A DNA stretch of 64,000 nt from assembly GCF_016405985.1 (NCBI RefSeq), contig NZ_JAEFCF010000014.1, positions 45,697 through 109,696 on the forward strand. Direction: 5' to 3'. The notes under the pieces were generated by a model. That model was given only the letters and a program-made list of their open reading frames with translations, searched no databases and was not told the DNA's origin. Within the stretch, counting starts at the first letter, position 1; every line of letters begins with the position of its first letter. This document shows positions 26,918 through 35,148 of this stretch, one piece after another. The position numbers and the translations under genes are program-made. Source of the DNA: Paracoccus sp. IB05. Its GTDB lineage: Bacteria > Pseudomonadota > Alphaproteobacteria > Rhodobacterales > Rhodobacteraceae.

Positions 26918-28081
26918 ATGCCGGTCATCACCTGTATCGAGGATCTCAGGCGCCTGCATCAGGCCCGCGTGCCGCGCATGTTCTGGGATTACTGCGAGAG
27001 CGGCAGCTATACAGAGCAGACCTTCCGCGACAATTCTGCCGATTTCGCGCAGATCCGGCTCAGACAACGGGTGGCGCGCGATCTGTCCGACCGTCGGCTG
27101 GGCGCTGAGATGATCGGGCAGCAGGTGGCGATGCCTCTGGCGATCTCGCCCACCGGGTCGGCGGGGATGCAATGGGCGGATGGTGAGATTCTGGGCGCGC
27201 GCGCGGCGCAGCGCTTTGGGGTGCCGTTCACGCTGTCGACTATGTCGATCTGTTCCATCGAAGACCTCAGCGAGGCGGGTGTGGGGCCGTTCTGGTTCCA
27301 GCTTTACGTCATGCGCGATGAGGATTTCGTGGACGGCATCATCGAACGGGCCAGGGTGGCGGCCTGCCCCGCCCTGATGGTCACGCTGGATCTGCAGGTC
27401 ATCGGGCAGCGCCACAAGGATCTGAAAAACGGGCTGACCGCCCCGCCCCGGCTGACCTTGCCCAATATCCTCAATATGATGACCCGCCCGGCCTGGTGCC
27501 TCGCGATGGCGCGCACAAAGCGCCGCAGCTTTCGCAACATCATGGGCCATGTGAAAGGCGTCGATGACCTCGCCAGCCTCAACGCCTGGACCTGGGAGCA
27601 GTTCGAGCCGCGTCTCGACTGGTCGATGGTGCGGCGGATCCGTGACCAGTGGCAGGGGAAATTCGTCCTCAAGGGCATTCTCGACGCCGAGGATGCCCAG
27701 ATGGCAGTGGATATGGGCGCCGATGCGATCGTGGTCTCGAACCATGGCGGGCGGCAGCTGGATGGCGCGCTGTCTTCGATCCGGATGCTGCCGTCGATTG
27801 TGCGGGCGGTCGGGGATCGCTGCGAGGTCTGGCTCGATTCCGGCATCCGTTCGGGACAGGACCTGCTGAAAGCGCTGGCATTGGGGGCGACCGGCGGCAT
27901 GATCGGGCGGCCCTGGCTTTATGGCCTCGGTGCGATGGGCGAAGCAGGCGTGACAAAGGCGCTCGAGGTGATCCGGGACGAGCTGGACATCACCATGGCG
28001 CTTTGTGGCGAGCGGGATGTGGCGGATCTGGGCCGCCACAACCTGCTGGTGCCTGCGGATTTCGAAGGCGCCTGGGGCTGA
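26918..28081 (+). CDS. lldD: FMN-dependent alpha-hydroxy-acid oxidase/dehydrogenase
   Basis: TIM-barrel flavoenzyme of the L-lactate dehydrogenase/glycolate oxidase family, 387 residues. Key parts are MFWDYCESGSYTEQTF at the N-terminus, PLAISPTGSAGMQW binding FMN, VVSNHGGRQLDGA with the catalytic His and substrate Arg, and the phosphate loop GATGGMIGRPWLYGL. The ATG at 26918 is preceded by AAGGA. The natural substrate (lactate or another 2-hydroxy acid) is not fixed by sequence. It stands upstream of an aminotransferase and a glutamine-synthetase-like gene on the same strand. Confidence 0.9.
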   Translation: MPVITCIEDLRRLHQARVPRMFWDYCESGSYTEQTFRDNSADFAQIRLRQRVARDLSDRRLGAEMIGQQVAMPLAISPTGSAGMQWADGEILGARAAQRFGVPFTLSTMSICSIEDLSEAGVGPFWFQLYVMRDEDFVDGIIERARVAACPALMVTLDLQVIGQRHKDLKNGLTAPPRLTLPNILNMMTRPAWCLAMARTKRRSFRNIMGHVKGVDDLASLNAWTWEQFEPRLDWSMVRRIRDQWQGKFVLKGILDAEDAQMAVDMGADAIVVSNHGGRQLDGALSSIRMLPSIVRAVGDRCEVWLDSGIRSGQDLLKALALGATGGMIGRPWLYGLGAMGEAGVTKALEVIRDELDITMALCGERDVADLGRHNLLVPADFEGAWG

Positions 28082-28151
28082 TCCCGCGCCGCCCTCTTGC
28101 TTTTTGATCAAATTCCGCGTGATAACGGAGCGGGATCAGGAGGGCGCCGAT

Positions 28152-29564
28152 ATGCCGAAAACCAAAGCCGATGCGGGACAGATAGCCGGGGTCGATACCG
28201 GGCTTCTTAATCGCTTTGCCACCCGTGAGGCGAAGGTTTACGCAAAGGCGCATCCGAAATCGAAGGCGCGGATGGCGGCTGCGGCAAAGCATTATCTTTC
28301 CGGCGTGCCGATGCATTGGATGACCGACTGGCCGATGCCGCATCTGACGGTGATCGCGAAAGCCGGCGGGGCAAGGATCCTGGATATCGACGGGCATCAG
28401 ATCGACGATTTCTGTCTGGGCGATACCGGCTCGATGTTTGGCCACTCCCCTGCGCCGGTGGCGCGGGCAATTCGCGCCCAAGCCGCGCGCGGCCTGACCT
28501 ATATGCTGCCCTCGGATGCCGTGGCCGAGGCCGGGCGGCTGCTGTCGGACCGCTTTGGCGAGATGCAATGGCAGATCGCGACCACGGCAACCGATGCCAA
28601 CCGCTTCGCGATCAAAGTGGCGCGCGCCGTGACCGGGCGGCCGAAAATCCTTGTGTTCAACGGCTGTTACCATGGCACCGTCGATGATGTCATGGTCGAG
28701 CTGGTCAATGGGGTCACGCAAAACCGCCAGGGGCTTCTGGGCCAGATCGCCGATCTCACGCCTGGTGCAGTAGCGGTCGAATTCAACGACCTGGCAGCCG
28801 TCGAGGCGGCCCTCGCGCAAGGTGATGTCGCCGCGATCCTGACCGAGCCGGTGATGACCAATTCCTGCATGGTGCTGCCCGCGCCGGGCTTTCATGACGG
28901 GCTGCGCCGGCTGGCGACGCAATATGACGCGCTTCTGATGATTGACGAGACGCATACTTTGTCTTCGGGGCTCGGCGGCTATACCGGCGTGCACGGGCTC
29001 TCGCCCGATATGTTCATTGTCGGAAAATGCGTGGCAGGCGGCATGCCCACGGCGGTCTGGGGCATGACCGACCAGGTCGCGAAGCGCTACGCCACCGCCA
29101 ATGCCGCCCGCGCGCCCGGCCATTCCGGCATGGGCACCACGCTTTCGGCCAATCCGATGCAATTCGCCTGTCTGGTGGCGACCCTATCGGAGGTGATGAC
29201 GGCCAAAGCCTATGCCAGAATGGAAAAAGGCGCGGCGCGGCTGGCGAAGGGGCTGACCAAGGCGATCCGCAAAGCGCAGGCCCCCTGGCATGTCGCGCGT
29301 GTCGGCGCCCGGGTCGAATTCATCTGCGCGCCCGAGCCTCTGAAAAACGGCACCGAAGCCGGCATGGCGCATCACCACGCCGTCGAGGCGGCGGTGCATC
29401 TGGGCCTTCTGAACCGGGGCAGTCTGATCGCCCCCTTCCACAATATGATGCTCGTGAGCCCGGTGACGACGAAAGGCCAGATCGACCGCCTGATCGCCCA
29501 TTTCGCCGCCGTCCTGGCCGAGCTTTTCCCTGCCCCGCAAAAAACCGCCGCGAAAGACCATTGA
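28152..29564 (+). CDS. Class III PLP aminotransferase
   Basis: A 470-residue fold-type I PLP enzyme of the omega-aminotransferase/glutamate-1-semialdehyde aminomutase group. Features: FCLGDTGSMFGHSPAPVARA near residue 95, the PLP-phosphate segment TATDANRFAIKVARAVTGR, the Asp of LLMIDETHTLSSG contacting the pyridine N, and the Schiff-base Lys in MFIVGKCVAGGMP. AGGAGGG lies 8 bases before the ATG. Only one base separates it from the glutamine-synthetase-like gene, so the two probably share a pathway for an amine or omega-amino acid; the exact substrate is unknown. Confidence 0.9.
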   Translation: MPKTKADAGQIAGVDTGLLNRFATREAKVYAKAHPKSKARMAAAAKHYLSGVPMHWMTDWPMPHLTVIAKAGGARILDIDGHQIDDFCLGDTGSMFGHSPAPVARAIRAQAARGLTYMLPSDAVAEAGRLLSDRFGEMQWQIATTATDANRFAIKVARAVTGRPKILVFNGCYHGTVDDVMVELVNGVTQNRQGLLGQIADLTPGAVAVEFNDLAAVEAALAQGDVAAILTEPVMTNSCMVLPAPGFHDGLRRLATQYDALLMIDETHTLSSGLGGYTGVHGLSPDMFIVGKCVAGGMPTAVWGMTDQVAKRYATANAARAPGHSGMGTTLSANPMQFACLVATLSEVMTAKAYARMEKGAARLAKGLTKAIRKAQAPWHVARVGARVEFICAPEPLKNGTEAGMAHHHAVEAAVHLGLLNRGSLIAPFHNMMLVSPVTTKGQIDRLIAHFAAVLAELFPAPQKTAAKDH

Positions 29565-29565
29565 G

Positions 29566-30954
29566 ATGACCGAGACCAGCCCTTCCGGCTCCACCCTGGC
29601 CGAGGCCGAAACCTTCCTCGCCGCCCATCCCGAAATCGAGGCCTTTGACATCATCCTGCATGATGCCAATGGCATCGGGCGCGGCAAGATCATCCGTCGG
29701 CATGAATTGGAGGGGCTGTATAAATCCGGCCGCCATCTGCCGATCTCGATCCTCGGCCTCGATATCTGCGGCGAGGATGTGCATGAGACCGGGCTGATCT
29801 GGGATCAGGGCGATGGCGACCTGCGCGCCTGGCCGATCCCCGGCACGCTGGTGGCCCTGCACGGGACCACCCCGCCGCGCGGCGAGGTCTTCATGTCGAT
29901 GTATACGCTGGACGGCGCGCCCATGACCTCGGACCCGCGCCATGCGCTGGCGGCCCAGGTCGAGGCGCTGGCCGCCGAGGGCCTTTACCCGGCGGGCGCG
30001 TTCGAGCTGGAGTTTTTCCTGCTGGAGAACACGCGCGACCAATATGGCAAGATGCAGCCCGCCCGCGATGTGCTGGACGGCCGCGCGTCGCGTAAGACCG
30101 AAGTCTATTCGGTCGACCATCTCCACGGCATGCTGCCGTTGTTTTCCGATATTTACGCAGGCGCGAAGGCGGCGGGGATCAATGCCGAGACCATGATCTC
30201 GGAGTATGCGCCAGGGCAATATGAGCTGACGCTGCATTACCGCGAGAATGTCATGCAGGCCGCCGATGACGTGGTGCGGCTGAAACGGATCGTGCGCGCA
30301 CAGGCCCGCGCCCATGGCGTGACGGCCTGTTTCATGGCCAAACCGAATGAGAATTACGCCGGGTCGGGGATGCATTTCCATGTCTCGATGCAGGACCGCT
30401 CGGGGAAGAACATCTTCCGCGAAGAGATCGAGGGACAGTGGAATGCGGCGATCCGCCACGCGCTTGGCGGTCTGAAAGCGACGATGGCGGAATCGATGCT
30501 GGTCTTCGCGCCGCATGCCAATTCCTGGCGCCGCTTTGCCTCGCAATCTTACGCGCCGGTCTCGCCGACCTGGGGTGTGAACAATCGCTCGGTCGCGCTC
30601 CGGATCCCGGCAGGCGACATCCGTGCGCGCCGGATCGAGCATCGCCCCTCGGGCGTTGACGCTAGCCCCTATCTGGTCGGTGCCACCGTGCTGGCGGGGA
30701 TCCGGCACGGGATGAAAAACCAGATCGACCCCGGCCCGGAAACCACCGGAAATGGCTATGAGGAGGCAGGCGCCAGCGCGATCCCCTCTGACTGGAAATC
30801 GGCCATTGATGCGGCGAAGGATTCGGAGTTCCTGAAAGAGGCGCTCGGGGAAGACATGCACCGCACCTTTACCGCGATCAAGGCGGCGGAATATGGCCGG
30901 GTGATGCGGACGGTTTCCGAAGTCGATTTCGACCTCTATCTGCATACGGTGTGA
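29566..30954 (+). CDS. Glutamine synthetase family protein (gamma-glutamylpolyamine-synthetase-like)
   Basis: A 462-residue ATP-dependent ligase of the glutamine-synthetase fold, of the PuuA/GlnA3-like group rather than true GlnA. Metal and substrate segments are FELEFFLLE, ISEYAPGQYELTLHY, MHFHVSMQD, VNNRSVALRIP and RRIEHRPSGVDASPYL. The adenylylation Tyr loop of GlnA is not seen. With the upstream aminotransferase it suggests a gamma-glutamylated amine/polyamine catabolic route; this is an inference from gene order. A copy of repeat family A follows its stop. Confidence 0.9.
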   Translation: MTETSPSGSTLAEAETFLAAHPEIEAFDIILHDANGIGRGKIIRRHELEGLYKSGRHLPISILGLDICGEDVHETGLIWDQGDGDLRAWPIPGTLVALHGTTPPRGEVFMSMYTLDGAPMTSDPRHALAAQVEALAAEGLYPAGAFELEFFLLENTRDQYGKMQPARDVLDGRASRKTEVYSVDHLHGMLPLFSDIYAGAKAAGINAETMISEYAPGQYELTLHYRENVMQAADDVVRLKRIVRAQARAHGVTACFMAKPNENYAGSGMHFHVSMQDRSGKNIFREEIEGQWNAAIRHALGGLKATMAESMLVFAPHANSWRRFASQSYAPVSPTWGVNNRSVALRIPAGDIRARRIEHRPSGVDASPYLVGATVLAGIRHGMKNQIDPGPETTGNGYEEAGASAIPSDWKSAIDAAKDSEFLKEALGEDMHRTFTAIKAAEYGRVMRTVSEVDFDLYLHTV

Positions 30955-30971
30955 CCGCCGCATCCGCGCAA

Positions 30972-31090
30972 GGGGGCGCTGCCCCCGTCCCGTTCCGGGA
31001 CTCCCCCGGGATATTTTGAGACAGAAAATGAGGCTCGGGTGCAGCTGTCATTTTCTGTCTCTTAAATATCCCCGCCGGAGGCTTCCGCAG
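30972..31090. repeat. Repeat family A, complete copy
   Basis: Order: GGGGGC-GCT-GCCCCC hairpin at 30972, a short GC-rich hairpin, arm GGGATATTTTGAGACAGAAA continuing ATGA (31008-31031), a 16-base centre, inverted arm TCATTTTCTGTCTCTTAAAT continuing ATCCC (31048-31072), then CGCCGGAGGCTTCCGCAG. The two ~24-base arms can form a long stem. It lies between convergent genes and may act as a bidirectional terminator. Confidence 0.9.
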
Positions 31091-31128
31091 TCGGCCAGAA
31101 GCGGCTTGCCTTACAGATGGGGCCGCCA

Positions 31129-31452
31129 TCAGGCAGGCCACGCGCCCCAGAGAATTACGGCGGCCCCGGTCAAAGCGAGTGCTGCCCCGACCAGATCGGT
31201 CGTGCGCGGGGCCTCGCCTTCGGCAAGCCAGAGCCAGACAAGCGAGGCACAGATATAGATGCCGCCATAGGCCGCGTAAGAGCGGCCCGCATGTTCCGGT
31301 GGCGTCAGGGCCAGCACCCAGGCGAATGCCACCAGGGCAAGGGTACCGGGTATCAGCCAGAGCGCCAGAGCGCCCTGTTTCCACCAGGCCCAGAAGGCAA
31401 AGCAGCCGGCGATTTCGGCCAGTGCGGCTCCGATATAAAGCGCGCCCGTCAT
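31129..31452 (-). CDS. ynfA: YnfA family inner-membrane protein
   Basis: A 107-residue protein of the UPF0060/YnfA family with four predicted helices and the conserved end segments [25 protein letters not shown] and [18 protein letters not shown]. It resembles small multidrug-resistance proteins in size and topology, but its function is unproven in most bacteria. It overlaps the nadE stop by 4 bp, indicating translational coupling. Confidence 0.92.
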   Translation of the reverse strand: MTGALYIGAALAEIAGCFAFWAWWKQGALALWLIPGTLALVAFAWVLALTPPEHAGRSYAAYGGIYICASLVWLWLAEGEAPRTTDLVGAALALTGAAVILWGAWPA

Positions 31453-33119
31453 GCGCCGGAGCTGTCGCGCCAGCGGTTCACCATCGGGTAGCGGCGATCG
31501 AGCCAGAAGGCTTTCTGGGTCAGCCGCACGCCTGGCGCCGCCTGGAACCGCTTCCACTCAGAGATACAGACGAGATGTTCCACCCGCTTCACCGTCTCGC
31601 GCGCGAAGCCTTTTGCGACCAGATCCGCAACCGAGAGGTCATTCTCGATCAACCCTTCAAGGATCGCGTCGAGCATCTCATAAGGCGGCAGGCTGTCTTC
31701 GTCTTTCTGGTCCGGGCGCAGTTCGGCTGACGGGGGCTTAGTGATGACGCGCCCGGGCATCACCGGGCCGGCAGGGCCTTTCATCCAGGGGCGATGATTT
31801 TCATTCCGCCAGCGCGCGGTCAGGAAGACCCGCGTCTTATACATGTCCTTGATCGGATTATAGCCGCCATTCATATCGCCATAGATGGTACAATAGCCGA
31901 CCGCGACTTCGGATTTATTGCCCGTGGTCAGCAGCATCGCCCCGAATTTGTTGGATATTCCCATAAGCATCAGCCCGCGCAGGCGGGACTGGATGTTTTC
32001 CTCGGTCACGTCCGGCCCGGTGCCTGCAAAGACATGCGCCAGCGCCTCGCCCACCGCGCCGCGCGCGCCTACGATGGACACGGTATCGAGCCGCGCCCCC
32101 AAAAGCCGCGCGACCTCGGCCGCGTCCTCCAGCGAATGTGCGCTGGTATATTCCGAAGGCAGCATCACGCAATGCACATTTTCCGGCCCAAGCGCATCGG
32201 CGGCAATCGCCGCGACAATTGCGGAATCAATGCCGCCCGACAGGCCCAGAACGGCTTTGGAGAATCCCGACTTTCGCATGTAATCGCCAAGGCCCATCAC
32301 GCAGGCGCGGTAATCGGCCTCGCCGATCGGGGGAATGGCCGCGATCTCGCCCGAGTCGGCCTCCCAGCCTTCTGCACCACGGCGGAAGGTGACCAGCGTG
32401 CTGACCTCGTCGAATTGCGGCATCTGCACCGCGAGCCGCCCGCCCCGGTTCAGCACCATGGACGAGCCGTCAAACACCTGATCATCCTGGCCGCCAACCA
32501 TATTCAGATAGATCAGCGGCAGCCCGGTCTCGACCACGCGCTCGACCATCAGATTGAGCCGCAGATTGGGCTTGCCGCGATGATAGGGCGAGCCATTCGG
32601 GACCAGAAGGATCTCGGCCCCGGTCTCGGCCAGGGTCTCAGCGACATCCGCGTGCCAGGCATCCTCGCAGATCGGCGTGCCGATGCGGAGGCCGCGGACC
32701 ACATAAGGCCCGGTCACATCTGCGGAAGAGAACAGCCGCTTTTCATCGAAAACCGCGTCATTCGGCAGATGATGCTTCAGCACCCGGGCAGAAACTTTAC
32801 CGCCTTCAAGGATGTAATAGCCGTTGAACAGCTGACCATTCGCCAGAACCGGCCCGCCGATCCCAAGCGCCGGGCCGTCGGCACACTCAGCCGCAAGCGC
32901 CTCGATCGCGCGGATCGCGTCCTGGTGAAAGGCGGGTTTCAGGATCAGGTCCTGGGTCTGATAGCCGGTGATGAACATCTCGGTCAGCGCGACCAGATCG
33001 GCCCCGGCAGCCTTGCCCTCCTCCCAGAAAGCGCGGGCCTTTGCAGCATTGCCGGCGATATCGCCTAAGACCGGATTGGCCTGCACCAGGAGGAACCGGA
33101 ATGTATCGGTCATCGTCAT
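31449..33119 (-). CDS. nadE: Glutamine-dependent NAD+ synthase
   Basis: Catalyses the final step of NAD synthesis, amidation of nicotinate adenine dinucleotide using glutamine. 556 residues. The N-terminal nitrilase-type glutaminase (about 1-250) has the Glu-Lys-Cys triad in [17 protein letters not shown] and GTPICEDAW. The C-terminal ATP-pyrophosphatase domain shows [20 protein letters not shown] near residue 295 and [19 protein letters not shown]. The full two-domain form explains ammonia channelling. ynfA follows as an overlapping gene. Confidence 0.96.
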   Translation of the reverse strand: MTMTDTFRFLLVQANPVLGDIAGNAAKARAFWEEGKAAGADLVALTEMFITGYQTQDLILKPAFHQDAIRAIEALAAECADGPALGIGGPVLANGQLFNGYYILEGGKVSARVLKHHLPNDAVFDEKRLFSSADVTGPYVVRGLRIGTPICEDAWHADVAETLAETGAEILLVPNGSPYHRGKPNLRLNLMVERVVETGLPLIYLNMVGGQDDQVFDGSSMVLNRGGRLAVQMPQFDEVSTLVTFRRGAEGWEADSGEIAAIPPIGEADYRACVMGLGDYMRKSGFSKAVLGLSGGIDSAIVAAIAADALGPENVHCVMLPSEYTSAHSLEDAAEVARLLGARLDTVSIVGARGAVGEALAHVFAGTGPDVTEENIQSRLRGLMLMGISNKFGAMLLTTGNKSEVAVGYCTIYGDMNGGYNPIKDMYKTRVFLTARWRNENHRPWMKGPAGPVMPGRVITKPPSAELRPDQKDEDSLPPYEMLDAILEGLIENDLSVADLVAKGFARETVKRVEHLVCISEWKRFQAAPGVRLTQKAFWLDRRYPMVNRWRDSSGA

Positions 33120-33264
33120 GTCCTTATCGCGCCTCTCGCCCCACCGCTTCTAGCAGATCGGGGCGGGCTGGAAAGCCTCACGCAGATGCGCGGCCTGATG
33201 TCTGGACATGGGCGGCTTCCCCTGCTTAGGCTGCGGGCGCAAACGACACCGGAGACATCCTGCA

Positions 33265-34704
33265 ATGCGCAAATTCACGGCATCCCTTTACGCCGCCACA
33301 CTTGCCGCGCCGCTGGCCACCTGTCTGGCCCTGTCCTCCGGCCCTGCCCTCGCCCAGTCTGACGGCGAGGTCATTACCAAGCAATATGACAACGGATCGG
33401 TTTATGAAGGCAGCTTCAGAAACGGCCGTCAGCATGGCAAGGGAACCTACCGCCTCCCGAACGGATATGAATATTCCGGAGACTGGGTCGATGGTGAGAT
33501 CAGGGGCCAGGGCCGGGCGCGCTATCCGAATGGATCAGTCTATGAGGGCGCTTTCGAGAAAGGCCAGCCTCAGGGCCGTGGCAAGATCACCTTTGCCGAT
33601 GGCGGCACCTATGACGGTGACTGGATCGAAGGCAAGATGACTGGCGAGGGTGTAGCGACCTATCCCAATAACGCGATCTATACCGGTGCCTTCCTGAACG
33701 GGCAGCGGAACGGCAAGGGCGTTTTGCAAAATGAGGGCGGCTACCGCTATGAGGGCGACTGGGTGAATGGCGTCAAGGAAGGGAGCGGCAAGCTCACCTA
33801 TTCCGACGGCACCGTTTATGAGGGCGCGATGCGGGCGGATGAGCGTTCCGGTCTGGGCACGCTGACCATGCCGAACGGGCTGATCTATGCCGGTGGCTGG
33901 GCGCAGGGCCAGATCAATGGCGAAGGCAAGCTGACCCAGCCCAATGGCGATGTCTATGAGGGCGCCTTTGTTAACGGCAAACGCGAAGGGAAAGGCATCG
34001 CCACCCATAAGGCGGGCGATGTCTATGAGGGCGATTTCAAAGCCGATAAACGCGACGGCCAGGGCAAATTCTCGACGCCGGATGGCTTCCGTTATGAGGG
34101 ATCCTGGGTGGCCGGCAAGATGGAGGGGACCGGTTCGGTGACCTATCCCGATGGCTCGGTCTATGTCGGCGCCATGAAAGCGGATCAGTCACATGGCGAG
34201 GGTGCGATCACCTATCCCGACAAATCCACCTATCAGGGCGCCTGGGTGAATGGGGTGATCGAGGGCAAAGGCCGCGCGGCTTACGCCAATGGCCAGGTCT
34301 ATGAAGGCGATTTCGTCAAAGCCCGCCCCGAAGGCCAGGGCGTGATGACCCGCCCCGATGGCTACCGTTATGAAGGATCGTGGAAAGCGGGCCTGCGCGA
34401 CGGCAGCGGCACCGCGACCTTCGCCAATGGCACTGTCTACAAGGGTGACTTCAAAGCCGATAAGCGCGATGGCAAGGGCGAGCTCACTACAACCGAGGGC
34501 TACCGCTACAGCGGCGACTGGGTGAACAATCAGAGCGAAGGCCAGGGGATCGCCACCTATGCCACCGGCGATGTCTATGACGGCGATTTCAAAGCCGATA
34601 AGCGCCATGGCCAGGGCAAGATGACCTACAAGACCGGCCAGATCGCAGAAGGTATCTGGCAGGATGGCATCCTGACCGAGGCTGCACCTGCCGCTGCACC
34701 CTGA
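33265..34704 (+). CDS. Secreted MORN-repeat protein
   Basis: A 479-residue protein with a signal peptide (cleavage near ALAQS) followed almost entirely by 23-residue MORN repeats of the form VYEG-F..G..-GxG...-PNG; I count 18 regular units and a degenerate nineteenth (IAEGIW). Units mostly alternate between an F type (VYEGDF) and a W type (RYEGSW), a 46-residue super-repeat, and the segment FKADKRDG recurs three times almost unchanged, indicating recent duplication. It is predicted periplasmic or outer-surface. MORN proteins bind lipids or act as scaffolds; the role here is unknown. The ATG follows GGAGA by 9 bases. Confidence 0.9.
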   Translation: MRKFTASLYAATLAAPLATCLALSSGPALAQSDGEVITKQYDNGSVYEGSFRNGRQHGKGTYRLPNGYEYSGDWVDGEIRGQGRARYPNGSVYEGAFEKGQPQGRGKITFADGGTYDGDWIEGKMTGEGVATYPNNAIYTGAFLNGQRNGKGVLQNEGGYRYEGDWVNGVKEGSGKLTYSDGTVYEGAMRADERSGLGTLTMPNGLIYAGGWAQGQINGEGKLTQPNGDVYEGAFVNGKREGKGIATHKAGDVYEGDFKADKRDGQGKFSTPDGFRYEGSWVAGKMEGTGSVTYPDGSVYVGAMKADQSHGEGAITYPDKSTYQGAWVNGVIEGKGRAAYANGQVYEGDFVKARPEGQGVMTRPDGYRYEGSWKAGLRDGSGTATFANGTVYKGDFKADKRDGKGELTTTEGYRYSGDWVNNQSEGQGIATYATGDVYDGDFKADKRHGQGKMTYKTGQIAEGIWQDGILTEAAPAAAP

Positions 34705-34719
34705 ACCCTGCCGGGCAGA

Positions 34720-34840
34720 GGGGGCTCTGCCCCCTCGCCGCTTTGCGGCTCACCCCCGGGATATTTAGAGACAGAAAATGAAGCTGAAGCGGAGATATCA
34801 TTTTCTGTCCCTGAAATATCCCCGCCGGAGGCTTCCGCAG
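34720..34840. repeat. Repeat family A, complete copy
   Basis: GGGGGC-TCT-GCCCCC hairpin (34720-34734), second hairpin GCCGC/GCGGC, arm GGGATATTTAGAGACAGAAA plus ATGA (34758-34781), a 16-base centre, inverted arm TCATTTTCTGTCCCTGAAAT plus ATCCC (34798-34822), then CGCCGGAGGCTTCCGCAG. It lies between two plus-strand genes, 15 bp after the MORN gene. Confidence 0.9.
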
Positions 34841-34922
34841 CCAGCCGGGGGGCCCAGGGCAAAAAACTGGCACACAAAGCAGAAAAATGCGGCCTGGCCC
34901 TTTTCAGGACGCGCATCTTGCG

Positions 34923-34928
34923 TATAGT
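34923..34928 (+). promoter_or_regulatory. Probable -10 box of the leuA leader transcript
   Basis: TATAGT lies 9 bp upstream of the leader-peptide ATG; a weak -35 (TTTTCA at 34901-34906) precedes it by 16 bp. Transcription would start at about 34934-34937, making the leader mRNA nearly leaderless, as known for some alphaproteobacterial attenuator peptides. Confidence 0.5.
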
Positions 34929-34936
34929 CCGGCATC

Positions 34937-35038
34937 ATGAACACGGGATCGCATCAGATTATCCTGCCGCAGCCGGGCTCCTGCCCGCTTCTGCCGCATG
35001 GAACAGCCCCCGGTCTCCTTCTTCTCAGTCTCGTCTGA
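34937..35038 (+). CDS. Probable leucine leader peptide of leuA
   Basis: A 33-codon frame with the product MNTGSHQIILPQPGSC... ending GLLLLSLV. Four Leu codons in a row (CTC CTT CTT CTC) followed by Ser and another Leu sit just before the stop, the layout expected for ribosome-mediated attenuation by leucyl-tRNA supply. It lies 110 bp before leuA and the downstream RNA can fold into alternative GC-rich stems. There is no Shine-Dalgarno sequence; translation would begin at the mRNA 5' end. The evidence is pattern and position only. Confidence 0.65.
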   Translation: MNTGSHQIILPQPGSCPLLPHGTAPGLLLLSLV

Positions 35039-35115
35039 GCGGGCCTTCGGGCGCGACCGCTCGGATGTGACCAAGCGCCCGGCCTGAGAACCGGCCCGAT
35101 CCTGCATTTCGGGCC
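35024..35115 (+). promoter_or_regulatory. Candidate attenuator structures before leuA
   Basis: Mutually exclusive stems follow the Leu codons: CTCAG/CTGAG (35024-35028 with 35035-35039), GAGCGG/CCGCTC (35037-35042 with 35057-35062), GGGCGC/GCGCCC (35049-35054 with 35075-35080, extended by GGCC pairs) and GGCCCG/CGGGCC (35093-35098 with 35110-35115). The second and third compete for bases, as in attenuators. No U run follows, so termination, if any, might be Rho-dependent. Confidence 0.45.
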
Positions 35116-35148
35116 ATGGCTGAGACGAACAAGACCAAGGAATACCCC

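Noticed and set aside
34999..35088. Second small frame (MEQPPVSFFSVSSERAFGRD...) overlapping the leucine leader
   Set aside because: It lacks a run of regulatory codons, has no RBS, and its codons are explained by overlap with the leader and stem sequences.
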